NCBI GenBank assembly: GCA_003526375.1
Contig: DPDG01000024.1
Location: 8,686-72,685 of the forward strand
From: Lentisphaeria bacterium
GTDB lineage: Bacteria > Verrucomicrobiota > Lentisphaeria > Victivallales > UBA1829
Reading direction: 5' to 3'
Length of the DNA stretch: 64,000 bases
Part shown: piece by piece, positions 1-9,050 of the stretch
How positions within the stretch are numbered: position 1 is the stretch's first letter
How the letters are laid out: every line of letters starts with the position of its first letter
Notes under the pieces: generated by a model
What the model was told of the DNA's origin: nothing
The model's input: the letters and a program-made list of their open reading frames with translations, nothing else
Databases searched by the model: none
Made by a program: the position numbers and the translations under genes

Positions 1-2
1 AT

Positions 3-524
3 TTTGTCTGTCGAAATGTTGCCCGGCTGCTGTTGTCCACTACTGAAATTTCCACGAATCCGGTAATGGCGTGCAGTTTCATTCCGGGTGCGAACGAATG
101 GTTTGATATTCAGCCGGACCTGATGGCGGCTCTGGCCCCCCGCCCGCTGCTTCTAGCGGAAGGCGGGTCTTGGAAAAACTGCATCGAAAAAGTGGTTCAC
201 GCCTATCGGATGCTGGGGAAGAAAAACAACCTGTCCGTGAAATATTATCCGAAATTCTCGGATCCTGCCAGCCGGAAGTTTGAAGATATTGATCTGCTAA
301 CGTGCGAAGGACTCACTCCGCAGGAGTTTCTGGAACGCTCCAACGTGGACGCATCCCAGCACAGTTTTCATCCGGAACTGGCAATTCCATGGCTCACCCG
401 TCTGTTCCTTGGAACAGAATACAATGATTCGCCTCTGCTTGCGGAAATCAGAAGAGCAAAAGAGGAAAAAGAACGTTTTTTCAATGCGGATGACGAAGAA
501 ATCTTTCCCGGCAGAAAAAGCTGA
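3..524 (+). CDS. Alpha/beta-hydrolase (acetyl-esterase type), C-terminal part
   Basis: The reading frame is open to the left edge, so the gene starts outside the window; the TTG at 33 is not a convincing start. The visible part carries the strand-turn motif DLMAALAPRPLLLAEGG, typical of dienelactone-hydrolase-like and acetyl-xylan-esterase-like proteins just before the acidic residue. A late His in DASQHSFHPE suits the catalytic histidine, and IPWLTRLF the last helix. The nucleophile Ser would lie upstream. The C-terminus is charged. It is the first visible gene of a same-strand run reaching 10862, 57 bases before the next gene. By family it would remove acetyl or similar esters from sugars; the substrate is unknown. 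Confidence 0.7.
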   Translation, partial: FVCRNVARLLLSTTEISTNPVMACSFIPGANEWFDIQPDLMAALAPRPLLLAEGGSWKNCIEKVVHAYRMLGKKNNLSVKYYPKFSDPASRKFEDIDLLTCEGLTPQEFLERSNVDASQHSFHPELAIPWLTRLFLGTEYNDSPLLAEIRRAKEEKERFFNADDEEIFPGRKS

Positions 525-581
525 ATGCAGGAAAGATGGAATAGGTTTTCCGACAACTCGAAGATAAAAAGGATATGAGCA

Positions 582-2381
582 ATGCAATTTGAAAACTGGA
601 ACGGCTGGATGGTTCTGTCCGGACTCGAACTGCCGCCGGACGGCGGAATCAAGGCGGAACTGTTGATGAACGGACGCTGGGAACCGGCATGCCTGTTTCC
701 GAATCTGTCCGAAGAGATATTGTTTGAACCGAACAACAATCAGGACTGGAACTGGGCGACCGAATACCGCGGACTAGTGCCGGCAGTTTTGCTCCGGAAC
801 GACCGGGTTTACTGGAATTACTGTGTCAACTTCGCCGGAGTGCCGAAACCGGGCGGACAGTATCTGCGGATTACCCGGTTTGCGGCAGGCGGACGTGTCC
901 TTTCCGTTTCCGAACATGAACTTTTCCCGGACCCGGGCAGCACCGTCATTCTGAACAACTGGCGGGAATGGGAAGGCGCCCCGGTTCATACCTGCAACGA
1001 CATGGAACCGAACCGGCAGCATGATCCGGTAGACGCTGAACCGGGCTGGACAGTCGCCAACTGCACCTTCGGACAGCCCAGGCTGACTTTTTTCGGAACT
1101 GCCGAAGTGCCGCCGCTGTCCTACTGTCCCGCTCTGGACGGAGAATACGAACTGTATCTCTGCGTCAAGGAGGAACTGCTGGAATGCACGCTGGAACTGC
1201 CGGGGCAATCTGCGCCGGAATGGGTATATCTCCGCGCCGGAGTAATTCCGTTCAATAAATTCTGGAAAGAAATCCGCATCGGCCGTTATCAATTCCATAA
1301 GAATGACTGGATCACGATCCGCCGTTCGGAAACCAGCCGCTTCAATGCCCTGCGCCGATTCGGGGATCTGTTCTATCTCAAACTGATTCCCGCTGCTTCG
1401 GCAGAACCGGTGCGGAATAATATGAAAGTGCATTGTCCGAACATCACTTTCTACAGTGAGCCGTACAGTCTGGCGTATCTGCATCTGCTTCAGAATGAAG
1501 AAATGGTGAAAACAGTTGCGGATATTTATGCTTCGCTCGGCGTCAAACGGATCGTGGCACAGATGGGACGCATTGGTTCCTTCACGCTGTATCCCAGCAA
1601 GGTCGGAGCGCGGGGACGCGCCGGAGCCATCAAAGGGGATGACCAGCAATATTCCAACGGTGCGGAAAAAATGATGGCGCATCTGGACATTCTGGCGCTG
1701 CTGCCCAAACTTTGCCGGGAACGCGGAATTCTGTTTTCGGCAAATATGGCAATCAATTCGCCATACCGGGGCAGTCCGCTGGAAGCAAAATTTTCTATGG
1801 AGCATCCAGAATATTTTCATCATCACCTGCTGGATTTCGAACGTCCGGAGGTGGTGGACTTCGCGGCGGAACATTTCCGTGAAATGGCGGAGTATGAAAT
1901 TGACGGACTGGATGTTTCGCATACCCGCTGGCCGTATTACCAGACAGCGGAATCCATCATTGCGTTTCACCGCAGAATAGTGGAAAAAATCGGCTGGAAA
2001 CGCCGGAAGGAACTGGAATTGAGCATGAGCTTCACTGTTGATGATCCGGATTATTACCAGGCTGTCGAAGTGCTGCTGAAAGAAGACCTGATTGACGTGC
2101 TGACTCCGGGACGGCTGATGTGTCTGTACCCGGAAGTGAATCTGCGTCCGTACCTGGAACTGGCGCACCGGTACGGAAAGAAAGTCTATGCCCTGCTGGA
2201 CGGCTGGGGATATTCATATTCCGGAATGAATACCCAGATTCAGCCGCGCCCGAACGAATACCGCAGACTGGCGGAAACATACCTGAACCAGGGAGCGGAC
2301 GGCATTTATTTTTATCAGAGTGAACAAATTCTGAGCAATCCATTCCTGAAACGGGTGGTCCGGGAATTGAATGAGGAGTAA
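582..2381 (+). CDS. Putative glycoside-hydrolase-like TIM-barrel protein, family unassigned
   Basis: A 599-residue protein without signal peptide. The first 270 or so residues look like beta-sandwich material rich in Trp, Tyr and Gly. The rest looks like a beta/alpha barrel: repeated hydrophobic strands ending in acidic or polar residues, including DGLDVSHTRWPYY, an LSMSFTVDDPDYYQ stretch and a final QGADGIYFYQSE strand. This resembles the uncharacterised GHL-type families of barrel glycosidases. No family-defining catalytic pair is recognised, so the reaction is not assigned. An AGGAT lies 13 bases before the ATG; the overlapping ATG at 574 is in another frame. It is followed after 6 bases by the FG-GAP gene, suggesting coexpression. 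Confidence 0.65.
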   Translation: MQFENWNGWMVLSGLELPPDGGIKAELLMNGRWEPACLFPNLSEEILFEPNNNQDWNWATEYRGLVPAVLLRNDRVYWNYCVNFAGVPKPGGQYLRITRFAAGGRVLSVSEHELFPDPGSTVILNNWREWEGAPVHTCNDMEPNRQHDPVDAEPGWTVANCTFGQPRLTFFGTAEVPPLSYCPALDGEYELYLCVKEELLECTLELPGQSAPEWVYLRAGVIPFNKFWKEIRIGRYQFHKNDWITIRRSETSRFNALRRFGDLFYLKLIPAASAEPVRNNMKVHCPNITFYSEPYSLAYLHLLQNEEMVKTVADIYASLGVKRIVAQMGRIGSFTLYPSKVGARGRAGAIKGDDQQYSNGAEKMMAHLDILALLPKLCRERGILFSANMAINSPYRGSPLEAKFSMEHPEYFHHHLLDFERPEVVDFAAEHFREMAEYEIDGLDVSHTRWPYYQTAESIIAFHRRIVEKIGWKRRKELELSMSFTVDDPDYYQAVEVLLKEDLIDVLTPGRLMCLYPEVNLRPYLELAHRYGKKVYALLDGWGYSYSGMNTQIQPRPNEYRRLAETYLNQGADGIYFYQSEQILSNPFLKRVVRELNEE

Positions 2382-2387
2382 GCGGAA

Positions 2388-5063
2388 GTGAAAACGGAAC
2401 AATGGATCACGGAAGGCTTCGAGGCATTCCGCCGCGGAACATTCGGGAACGGCGGGCAGAATCTCTATGTATCGGCGAAAGGCGTTCTTCAGCGCATTTA
2501 CCAATATGACCTGACCCGGAACGGCTATTTCGATCTGGTTTTTGCCAACTGCCAGAATCATCACGAATCGGCGGAAAGCTATGTCTATTCGCTGGACGGC
2601 ACACGGATTTCCAAACTGCCGGGACAAGGCGCACTCTCCGGATTTGCTGCCGATCTGGACGGCGACGGACAGCAGGAACTGGTGATTGCAGGATATTATG
2701 ACATGGCGGCGCCGTATGCCTCCACTGATATTTACTGGGGCGGCAGCGGCATCTGTTCGGAAAACTTTCACAGCCGGCTGCCAACACCCTACACGGAAGA
2801 CTGCTGCGCCGGACGTTTCAACGGCAAAAATCTGACGCTCGCCTTTGCCGAACCGCTGTATCATGCAGTCCGGCTGTTCACCCGGACGGAACTCGGTTTC
2901 GAGTGGGACCGCTATACAGATTTTCCTGCCCAGGCGGATCTGGTCTGCGCGTGCGATCTGGATGGCGACGGCTGCGATGAACTGATTGTCCGGCTTAAAG
3001 ACTCCACGGAAACCACGGTCTACTGGGGCGGTCCGGAAGGTCTGAACCCTGAACGCAAGACGGTCTGTCCCGCCCTGCCGGATTCCGAAATTCTTCAGCC
3101 GGAAGAAGAAAAGACTTTGCAGAGCGACATGGAGAAAAAATTCCCCGCTCCGCGGCTGCTGGAAAATGTCCGCTGGAACGGACGGAATGCCTTCACGTTG
3201 TCAACCGGAAAGAAAGTGATCTTTTATTCCGCGGCGGCAGACCGGAAGCTGGAACGAATTCTCGAACTGGAAGTGCCGATGGCGCTTTCGGTGGCAGTCG
3301 GCGATCTGGACGGCGACGGGCTGGACGATATCGCGGTGGCGTCTCAGGTACGCAACAGCGGGAATGTCCACAAACAGAACAGTTTCGTAATCTGGAACGG
3401 TCCGGAAGGTCTCGACCGGAAACCGCGAACCGTCATTGATACTCAGCAGGCGTGCTGTGCCGCCATTCACGGACGGCATCTGCTGTTCGGACAGGCTAGT
3501 GCGGGACGGCGTTACACCAATCATGCGCTGCTGTTCATCTGGCCGGATTTTGAGACGCCGCGCAAATTCAAGTCGGAAGATTCACGCCGCGCCGGATTCC
3601 TCATTCATCCGGAAGGCGAACCGGATGTGTATGTCATCAACCATTATTCCCGTTCATCCGTGGGATATGACAAGGCGTTTGTCTACACCGGCGGACCGGA
3701 CGGTTTTAACCCGGAACGGCATCTGGACGTGCCGGCATGGTGCGGAGTGGATTCGCTTTCCGCTGATCTGGATGACGATGGCTGGGCGGAACTGCTGATC
3801 GGCAACAACTCGGAAAATTCCCTGCATCTGGATCCGGGTCATCATCTGCTGCATTTCGGTCCGGAAGGATTTGAGCCGGAAAAGACACGGACGCTGAAAA
3901 CGGATCTGGGCTGGGGTGTGCTTGCCGCCGATTTCAATCATGACGGATATCTGGAAATCGTAACTTCCTGCAATCACTGGGAAGATCTGCGCATCTATTA
4001 CGGCAGGGACAATTACGAACGGTATGAAGACATTCCGCTGAACGGCAAGGGAAGTCCGCGCTGGATCTGCGCCGTGGACATCAACAGAAACGGCTGGCTG
4101 GATCTGGTGATACCGCTCATCACCAGCGGACGTTCGCTCATTTTATGGGGCGGTCCGGAAGGTTTTTCGCTGGAACGTTCGCAGGAATTGTCAGTGCTGT
4201 ACGGTGTCTCCGCAGCAGCTGCCGACCTGACGCATAACGGATATCCGGACATCATCATCGGCGGACATACCGAGACTCCGAAGAACGGGAAAATGATTCC
4301 GCATCATCCGCATCACAGCTTCGTCTACATTTACTGGAACGGTCCGGAAGGATTGAGCGAAAGCCGGAAGTGCGTACTGCGCGGCGATGCGTCCTGCTCG
4401 CTGGCGGTGGCGGACTTCAACAACGACGGCTGGCTGGACATCTTCACCGGCAGTTATCACGGAGGCAAGGACCGTGATGTGGACTCGTTTCTGTACTGGA
4501 ACCGCGAAGGACAGTTTCACGAACTGGATCGTCAGCGCATTCCCACGCATTCCGCATCCGGCTGTGTTGCGGCGGACTTCAACCGCGACGGCTGGGTCGA
4601 TCTGGCTGTCGCCAACCATAAAGTGGAAGGCGATCACGCCGGATATTCGAGTGTCTGGTGGAACGGTCCGCACGGTTTCAATCCGGAGCGGCGAACCGAT
4701 CTGCCTACTTTCGGTCCGCACGGCATGACTTCGGTGCAGGTCGGCAATCAGCTGGACCGTGGACCGGAAGAGTATTACGAATCCGCCCCCTGCCGGGCGG
4801 CGTTTGACTGTCAAGTGGAAAAAGCGGATTTTGAAGGCAAAATTCCGGACTCGACCTGGGTGAAGATTCATCTGCGCAGTGCCTCGTCGCCGGAAAATCT
4901 GGCGAAAGCGGAATGGCTGAAGCCGGAAGAATTTTTCTGCAGACAGGGCGATGTCATGCAGTACCGTTTGACTCTGGGCGCAGAACTTTCCCTGCGTTCT
5001 CCCCGGATCACCAAAGTTGCCATCTCTCTGAAACAGACATCTGACAGGATTGAAAAATGCTGA
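2388..5063 (+). CDS. FG-GAP/VCBS-repeat protein, apparently cytoplasmic
   Basis: An 891-residue protein built almost wholly of about ten FG-GAP/VCBS blades. Each has a calcium-loop-like motif (DLTRNGYFDL, DLDGDGQQEL, DLDGDGCDEL, DLDGDGLDDI, DLDDDGWAEL, DFNHDGYLEI, DINRNGWLDL, DLTHNGYPDI, DFNNDGWLDI, DFNRDGWVDL), often followed by YWGGPEGLNPER-like linkers. Such repeats form beta-propellers that bind ligands or sugars. The start is a GTG, with GAGGAG in the end of the previous gene. Unlike most members of this family it shows no signal peptide or membrane segment. The last 110 residues are non-repeat beta material. Its stop overlaps the start of the PHP gene, so translation is probably coupled. 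The function is inferred only as ligand binding or an uncharacterised lyase or hydrolase propeller. Confidence 0.8.
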   Translation: MKTEQWITEGFEAFRRGTFGNGGQNLYVSAKGVLQRIYQYDLTRNGYFDLVFANCQNHHESAESYVYSLDGTRISKLPGQGALSGFAADLDGDGQQELVIAGYYDMAAPYASTDIYWGGSGICSENFHSRLPTPYTEDCCAGRFNGKNLTLAFAEPLYHAVRLFTRTELGFEWDRYTDFPAQADLVCACDLDGDGCDELIVRLKDSTETTVYWGGPEGLNPERKTVCPALPDSEILQPEEEKTLQSDMEKKFPAPRLLENVRWNGRNAFTLSTGKKVIFYSAAADRKLERILELEVPMALSVAVGDLDGDGLDDIAVASQVRNSGNVHKQNSFVIWNGPEGLDRKPRTVIDTQQACCAAIHGRHLLFGQASAGRRYTNHALLFIWPDFETPRKFKSEDSRRAGFLIHPEGEPDVYVINHYSRSSVGYDKAFVYTGGPDGFNPERHLDVPAWCGVDSLSADLDDDGWAELLIGNNSENSLHLDPGHHLLHFGPEGFEPEKTRTLKTDLGWGVLAADFNHDGYLEIVTSCNHWEDLRIYYGRDNYERYEDIPLNGKGSPRWICAVDINRNGWLDLVIPLITSGRSLILWGGPEGFSLERSQELSVLYGVSAAAADLTHNGYPDIIIGGHTETPKNGKMIPHHPHHSFVYIYWNGPEGLSESRKCVLRGDASCSLAVADFNNDGWLDIFTGSYHGGKDRDVDSFLYWNREGQFHELDRQRIPTHSASGCVAADFNRDGWVDLAVANHKVEGDHAGYSSVWWNGPHGFNPERRTDLPTFGPHGMTSVQVGNQLDRGPEEYYESAPCRAAFDCQVEKADFEGKIPDSTWVKIHLRSASSPENLAKAEWLKPEEFFCRQGDVMQYRLTLGAELSLRSPRITKVAISLKQTSDRIEKC

Positions 5064-6331
5064 ACGGCTGGAAAAAAGGCGCACTGCATACTCACAGTTT
5101 CTGGTCGGACGGCGAAGCATTTCCGGAACAGGTGGTGCTTCGTCATCTGGAACGAGGCTATGATTTTGTCTGCCTGACCGATCACAATAATCTGGGACTG
5201 GATCCGCAGCACTGGCTGTATGTGATTCAGCAGGAACAGGGACCGTTTCCGGAAGGTCTGCCCTATATCGGCGGCTGCACCTGGCAGACGGCGCTGGAAC
5301 GGTATCAGACCGATTTTCCCGGAATTCCGGAAACCAAAACCATTGCCGCCAGAAAATATGTCCGCGTCCGGAGTCTCCCGGAGGTAAAGGAAATTTTCCG
5401 GGAACTGCAGAATTTTGCGGTGATCGGCGGAGAAGAACTGACCACCCGGCTGAAAACGCCGAACACCCGATATCAGCTGGACATGGGAGTCCTGAACCTG
5501 AAACAGCAGATGAATTATCTGTCCGGCGATACACTGCCGGAAACATTGAGGCTGAACAAGGAACTTTATGACCATCTCCGCAGTCAGCAGGAACAATCCT
5601 CGCTGTTCATCGTAAATCATCCGGGCGGATATTATTACGATCTAGCTCCGGAAGCCCTGATTGTTCAGGATGATATCCGGCATTTTGAACTCTGCAACAG
5701 CAATGTGGACGGTGCAGGCGGAGAAGGTTCGTTCCGTCATCCGCGGCTTTACGACAACGAAAAATTCTGGGATATTGTCAATGCACACCGGGCAGAGGAC
5801 GGCAAGCAGCTTCTTCTGGGTGCGGCAAGCGATGATGCTCATTTCTATACTCCGGAACGGATTGATCTGCGGACCGGAGTCGGACGAGCCTGGGTCATGG
5901 TATACTGTCCCGGAGATTTCAATGAAAACACCGTTATAGACGCGATGAACCGCGGCGATTATTATCCGACACTGGGTGTACTCTTTGAATCCATCGTGTT
6001 TGAAAACGGCACATTGCGTGTCCGGATCAAAGCGGAAAAAGACCGGAAATATACGATCCGTTTTGTCGCGACGAAACGCGGATTTTCCCGTAAAGTCAGA
6101 ACACTCGATCTCACGGATGACCGGCCGCGGCCTCCGCGAACCGTTTCGCTGTACTCGGATGAAATCGGACAAACCGTATTCGAATGTTCCGGCACGGAAG
6201 CGGAATACACCATGCAGCCGGATGATCTGTACATTCGTGCGGCGGCAGTTTCCGACAAACCGGTCCGCTGCCGCAGTTCCCGGCATCCAGCCTTTGAAAC
6301 AGCCTGGACACAACCATACAAAATAAACTAA
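5057..6331 (+). CDS. PHP-domain metallohydrolase (CehA/McbA-like)
   Basis: A 424-residue protein with PHP-domain metal motifs in order: H11-T-H13 with S17-D18-G19, CLTDHNN, the E of IGGEELTT, the H of FIVNHPGG and the D/H pair of SDDAHFY. These ligate two or three metal ions in PHP phosphoesterases and related hydrolases. The domain covers roughly residues 8-320; the remaining 100 residues look like a beta domain. Its ATG overlaps the stop of the FG-GAP gene by 7 bases. In this operon it could hydrolyse a phosphate or other ester of the sugar being degraded; this is inference. There is no signal peptide, so it is probably cytoplasmic. Confidence 0.8.
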   Translation: MLNGWKKGALHTHSFWSDGEAFPEQVVLRHLERGYDFVCLTDHNNLGLDPQHWLYVIQQEQGPFPEGLPYIGGCTWQTALERYQTDFPGIPETKTIAARKYVRVRSLPEVKEIFRELQNFAVIGGEELTTRLKTPNTRYQLDMGVLNLKQQMNYLSGDTLPETLRLNKELYDHLRSQQEQSSLFIVNHPGGYYYDLAPEALIVQDDIRHFELCNSNVDGAGGEGSFRHPRLYDNEKFWDIVNAHRAEDGKQLLLGAASDDAHFYTPERIDLRTGVGRAWVMVYCPGDFNENTVIDAMNRGDYYPTLGVLFESIVFENGTLRVRIKAEKDRKYTIRFVATKRGFSRKVRTLDLTDDRPRPPRTVSLYSDEIGQTVFECSGTEAEYTMQPDDLYIRAAAVSDKPVRCRSSRHPAFETAWTQPYKIN

Positions 6332-6365
6332 TTTTCCCGAAAAATAAAGCAAGGAGAAATTTTTC

Positions 6366-7262
6366 ATGAAAAAAGCAATCAGTGCAACCGTAACCCCGCT
6401 TAATGAGGACATGAGTCTGGACAAAGCAGGAATGCGCAATATTTTTGAACGCAATATCCGCCATGGACTGGACGGCGTTTTCCTGTTCGGCTCCATGGGC
6501 GAATGGGGCAGTTTTTTCGACGCGTTCAAGGAAGAAGCCGTTGAATATGCCGCTGAAATCATTCAGCACCGCATGGAACTGCTGGTCGGCATCAACGCGA
6601 CCAGCGTGTACCGTTCGCTGGAAATCATGAACCGTTACCGCAAATATGATTTCGAAGCGTATGTTTTCATGCCGCCGGGCAAAACTTCGGCTTTGAATCC
6701 GGTCAAATCCGTCCTGAAAGTTCTGGACGCCGCGGACCGTCCGGTTTATCTGTATCACTGTCCGCCGAACAACGGAATCAATTTCTCTCTTGACGAATTC
6801 GAAACTCTTATGAAGCATCCGAATCTGAAAGGGATCAAGAATTCGTCGTCGAACATGTGGCTGCGGCGCGAACTGCTGCTTCTGCGCGAGGAAAAAGGAT
6901 TCCGCACCCTGTTCTTCGAAGGACAAGAATGGGCGGCGGACGAGGCGTTGATCGCGGGCTGTGACGGCATGATCTGCGGCATGGGCGCGCTCTGTTCCAA
7001 AATGATGAAGAAACTGGCGGCATGTGTGGACGCGCATGACATTCCCGGCGCAGTGGCGGCGCAGAACAATATGATCCGGCTGTTCCACGGCGTCTACGGG
7101 CGAAATATCGGGAACTGCTGGAACGGACAGAAGTACGCTCTGATGAAGCTGGGACTGATCTCCACGCCGCTGACCCTGGCGCAGGAGATGGATTCACTGA
7201 CCGATACAGCAAAAGCAAGGATTGAGAAATGTCTTGCCGACATGAAAGAGGAGCTTGACTGA
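6366..7262 (+). CDS. DHDPS/N-acetylneuraminate-lyase family aldolase
   Basis: A 298-residue protein of usual family length. It has the GSMGEW loop (residues 42-47, family GxxGE), the catalytic Tyr130 in YLYHCPP and the Schiff-base Lys158 in KGIKNSS. The family makes or breaks carbon-carbon bonds of 2-keto acids through a lysine imine: N-acetylneuraminate lyase, 2-keto-3-deoxy-sugar-acid aldolase or dihydrodipicolinate synthase. The company of an SDR, an amidohydrolase-2 and an AKR argues for sugar-acid cleavage rather than lysine synthesis; this is inference. AAGGAG precedes the ATG. It is cytoplasmic. Confidence 0.88.
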   Translation: MKKAISATVTPLNEDMSLDKAGMRNIFERNIRHGLDGVFLFGSMGEWGSFFDAFKEEAVEYAAEIIQHRMELLVGINATSVYRSLEIMNRYRKYDFEAYVFMPPGKTSALNPVKSVLKVLDAADRPVYLYHCPPNNGINFSLDEFETLMKHPNLKGIKNSSSNMWLRRELLLLREEKGFRTLFFEGQEWAADEALIAGCDGMICGMGALCSKMMKKLAACVDAHDIPGAVAAQNNMIRLFHGVYGRNIGNCWNGQKYALMKLGLISTPLTLAQEMDSLTDTAKARIEKCLADMKEELD

Positions 7263-7266
7263 AACC

Positions 7267-8070
7267 ATGAATGTGCTGGACAGTTTCTCCTGCAAAGGGA
7301 AAGTGGCCCTTGTGACCGGCGGCGCCGGTCACAAAGGCGGGTACGGGGCACAGATTTCCGAAGCGTTATACGAGGCCGGCGCAACGGTATACGTCGCTTC
7401 CCGGAACAAGGAAAAACTGGAAGCGTTTGCTTCACGCTTTCCCGGAATGAAAACATCGGTATTGGATCTTTCCGATGATAAATTGATCTCGTCCTGCATG
7501 GAGACCATTCTTCAGGCGGAAGGGCGTCTGGACATTCTCGTCAACAATGCGGTCCTCCGCTGCGCTTTGGAGAAATGGGATCTTCCGATGGAGACTTACG
7601 ATGAAAGTTTCCATACCAATGCATCGGGTCTTTTCCGGATCACCCGGCTTGCGGCAGAGGCCATGCGGAAACAGCGGTCCGGTTCCATCATCAACATAGC
7701 CAGTTATATGGGAATGCTGGGACTGGATGCGGCGAACTATGCCGGAACGGGTATGCAGACGGACAGTGATGTTTTGCCGTCTCCCGCATATCACTACGAG
7801 AAAGGCGGCGTCATCAATTTCACCCGCTGGGCGGCAAGCGTGCTGGGAAAATTCAATATCCGCGTGAACTCGGTTTCTCTGGTCGGCTACTGTGCGGAAT
7901 GGGAAAAAAACCCGTCGGCGTTCACCAGGAATCATGCTGCCTGCACCCTGCTGGGACGTCTTTGCAATTCAACGGACCTGAAGGGCGGCATTGTTTATCT
8001 GGCATCAGACGCCTCGTTGTTTGTCACCGGGACGAATTTAGTGATCGACGGCGGTTATTCCGCGAAATAA
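7267..8070 (+). CDS. Short-chain dehydrogenase/reductase
   Basis: A 267-residue SDR with a variant dinucleotide motif TGGAGHKGGYG (residues 17-27), an NNA motif, catalytic Ser146 (NIASYMG) and the YHYEK tetrad at Tyr175/Lys179, ending in the usual IDGGYS. The Ser-Tyr distance is longer than usual because of an insertion rich in Gly and Asp, as in some sugar-nucleotide and sugar-acid SDRs. The ATG at 7267 is chosen over the TTG at 7255, since the GAGGAG at 7249 would touch the TTG. It oxidises or reduces a hydroxyl with NAD(P). It sits between the aldolase and the lactonase-like gene, suggesting oxidation of a sugar to its lactone. Confidence 0.85.
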   Translation: MNVLDSFSCKGKVALVTGGAGHKGGYGAQISEALYEAGATVYVASRNKEKLEAFASRFPGMKTSVLDLSDDKLISSCMETILQAEGRLDILVNNAVLRCALEKWDLPMETYDESFHTNASGLFRITRLAAEAMRKQRSGSIINIASYMGMLGLDAANYAGTGMQTDSDVLPSPAYHYEKGGVINFTRWAASVLGKFNIRVNSVSLVGYCAEWEKNPSAFTRNHAACTLLGRLCNSTDLKGGIVYLASDASLFVTGTNLVIDGGYSAK

Positions 8071-8084
8071 GGAGCGCGGCTCAG

Positions 8085-9050
8085 ATGGTTTTTTCTTTAT
8101 CCTATACGGAATATGACCGGATGATTTGGGAAACGGAACTGTCGGATTTTGTGCCGGACAAGGTTTTCGACGCCCATGCCCATCTGTGGAGCGAGAAAAA
8201 TGCCAATGCTTCGACCGCGGCAAGCGTTTTGCGTTATGAGGCGGACGCCGGAACACTTTTCCGCTGGGGGAATACGGTTTTCCCGGGGAGGCAGCTTGCA
8301 TTCATGATGCTGGGGTCTCCGGTCCGCGGAGTCGATTTCGAGTCGGATCGGGAGTGGTGCGTGAAGGAATCCCTGCGCTGTCCGGGTTGTGTCTGCGGTG
8401 TCCTGCTGCCACCATGGATGGAACCGGAAAAACTGATTTCGGAATACCGGCGGCTTCATTTCAAGGCAGTCAAACCTTATTTTTCTTTTGCTGGACATGC
8501 CGCCGAAAGTCCGTTGCACGAACTGATTCCGGAACAGCTGGTCGAGGCGGCGGACCAGTGCAGTCTGGCAGTCGTGCTGCATATTGCCAAACCGGAATGT
8601 TTCAGCGATTCGGAAAATCTGCGCACGCTGGAATACTTCACCCGGAAGTATCCGCGCGTCACATGGCAGCTGGCCCATTGTGCCAGAAGTTTCAACAGCA
8701 TACTGCTGGAAAAACCCCTCCGCCGGCTGAAGGGACTGGAGCATATCTGCTACGATCTTTCGGCGGTCTGCGATGATTATTCCATGTATCTGCTGTTCCG
8801 TCATGAGAACCGTTCACGGCTGATGTTCGGCACGGATGCGGTCGTGAACGGCGGCATGCGTGGCACTTATGCCGCATTCGGCCGGAGCTGGGGCCTCGCC
8901 GGAACGGACCGGAACGATGCCACACTGGTCTGCTATGAGCAGATCCGCGCCATGAGACGCGCCGCCGACATGGCGGGACTTTCGCAGGATGAACTCAACG
9001 CAATATTTTATGACAATGCGGTTGAAATTTATCGAAAGGATAAGGAATGA
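8085..9050 (+). CDS. Amidohydrolase-2 family protein, lactonase-like
   Basis: A 321-residue TIM-barrel metallohydrolase. FDAHAHLW (His31, His33), LHIAKPE, QLAHCARS and MFGTDAVVNG (Asp251) are the strand-end metal or base residues of the amidohydrolase_2 family, which holds 2-pyrone-4,6-dicarboxylate hydrolase and sugar lactonases such as L-fuconolactonase. The ATG at 8085 with AAGGAG 11 bases before it is preferred to upstream in-frame codons inside the SDR gene. Its last bases overlap the next start (ATGA), so translation is coupled. The likely role is hydrolysis of the lactone made by the SDR or AKR; the substrate is not visible. Confidence 0.8.
   Translation: MVFSLSYTEYDRMIWETELSDFVPDKVFDAHAHLWSEKNANASTAASVLRYEADAGTLFRWGNTVFPGRQLAFMMLGSPVRGVDFESDREWCVKESLRCPGCVCGVLLPPWMEPEKLISEYRRLHFKAVKPYFSFAGHAAESPLHELIPEQLVEAADQCSLAVVLHIAKPECFSDSENLRTLEYFTRKYPRVTWQLAHCARSFNSILLEKPLRRLKGLEHICYDLSAVCDDYSMYLLFRHENRSRLMFGTDAVVNGGMRGTYAAFGRSWGLAGTDRNDATLVCYEQIRAMRRAADMAGLSQDELNAIFYDNAVEIYRKDKE

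Noticed and set aside
774..2168. A 464-codon minus-strand frame opposite the barrel gene
   Set aside because: It is a shadow of a high-GC coding frame: Arg/His-rich with no domain, no ribosome site, opposite a sound gene.
4191..5546. A 451-codon minus-strand frame opposite the FG-GAP and PHP genes
   Set aside because: It spans two real genes and its translation is low-complexity Arg/Pro/Ser.
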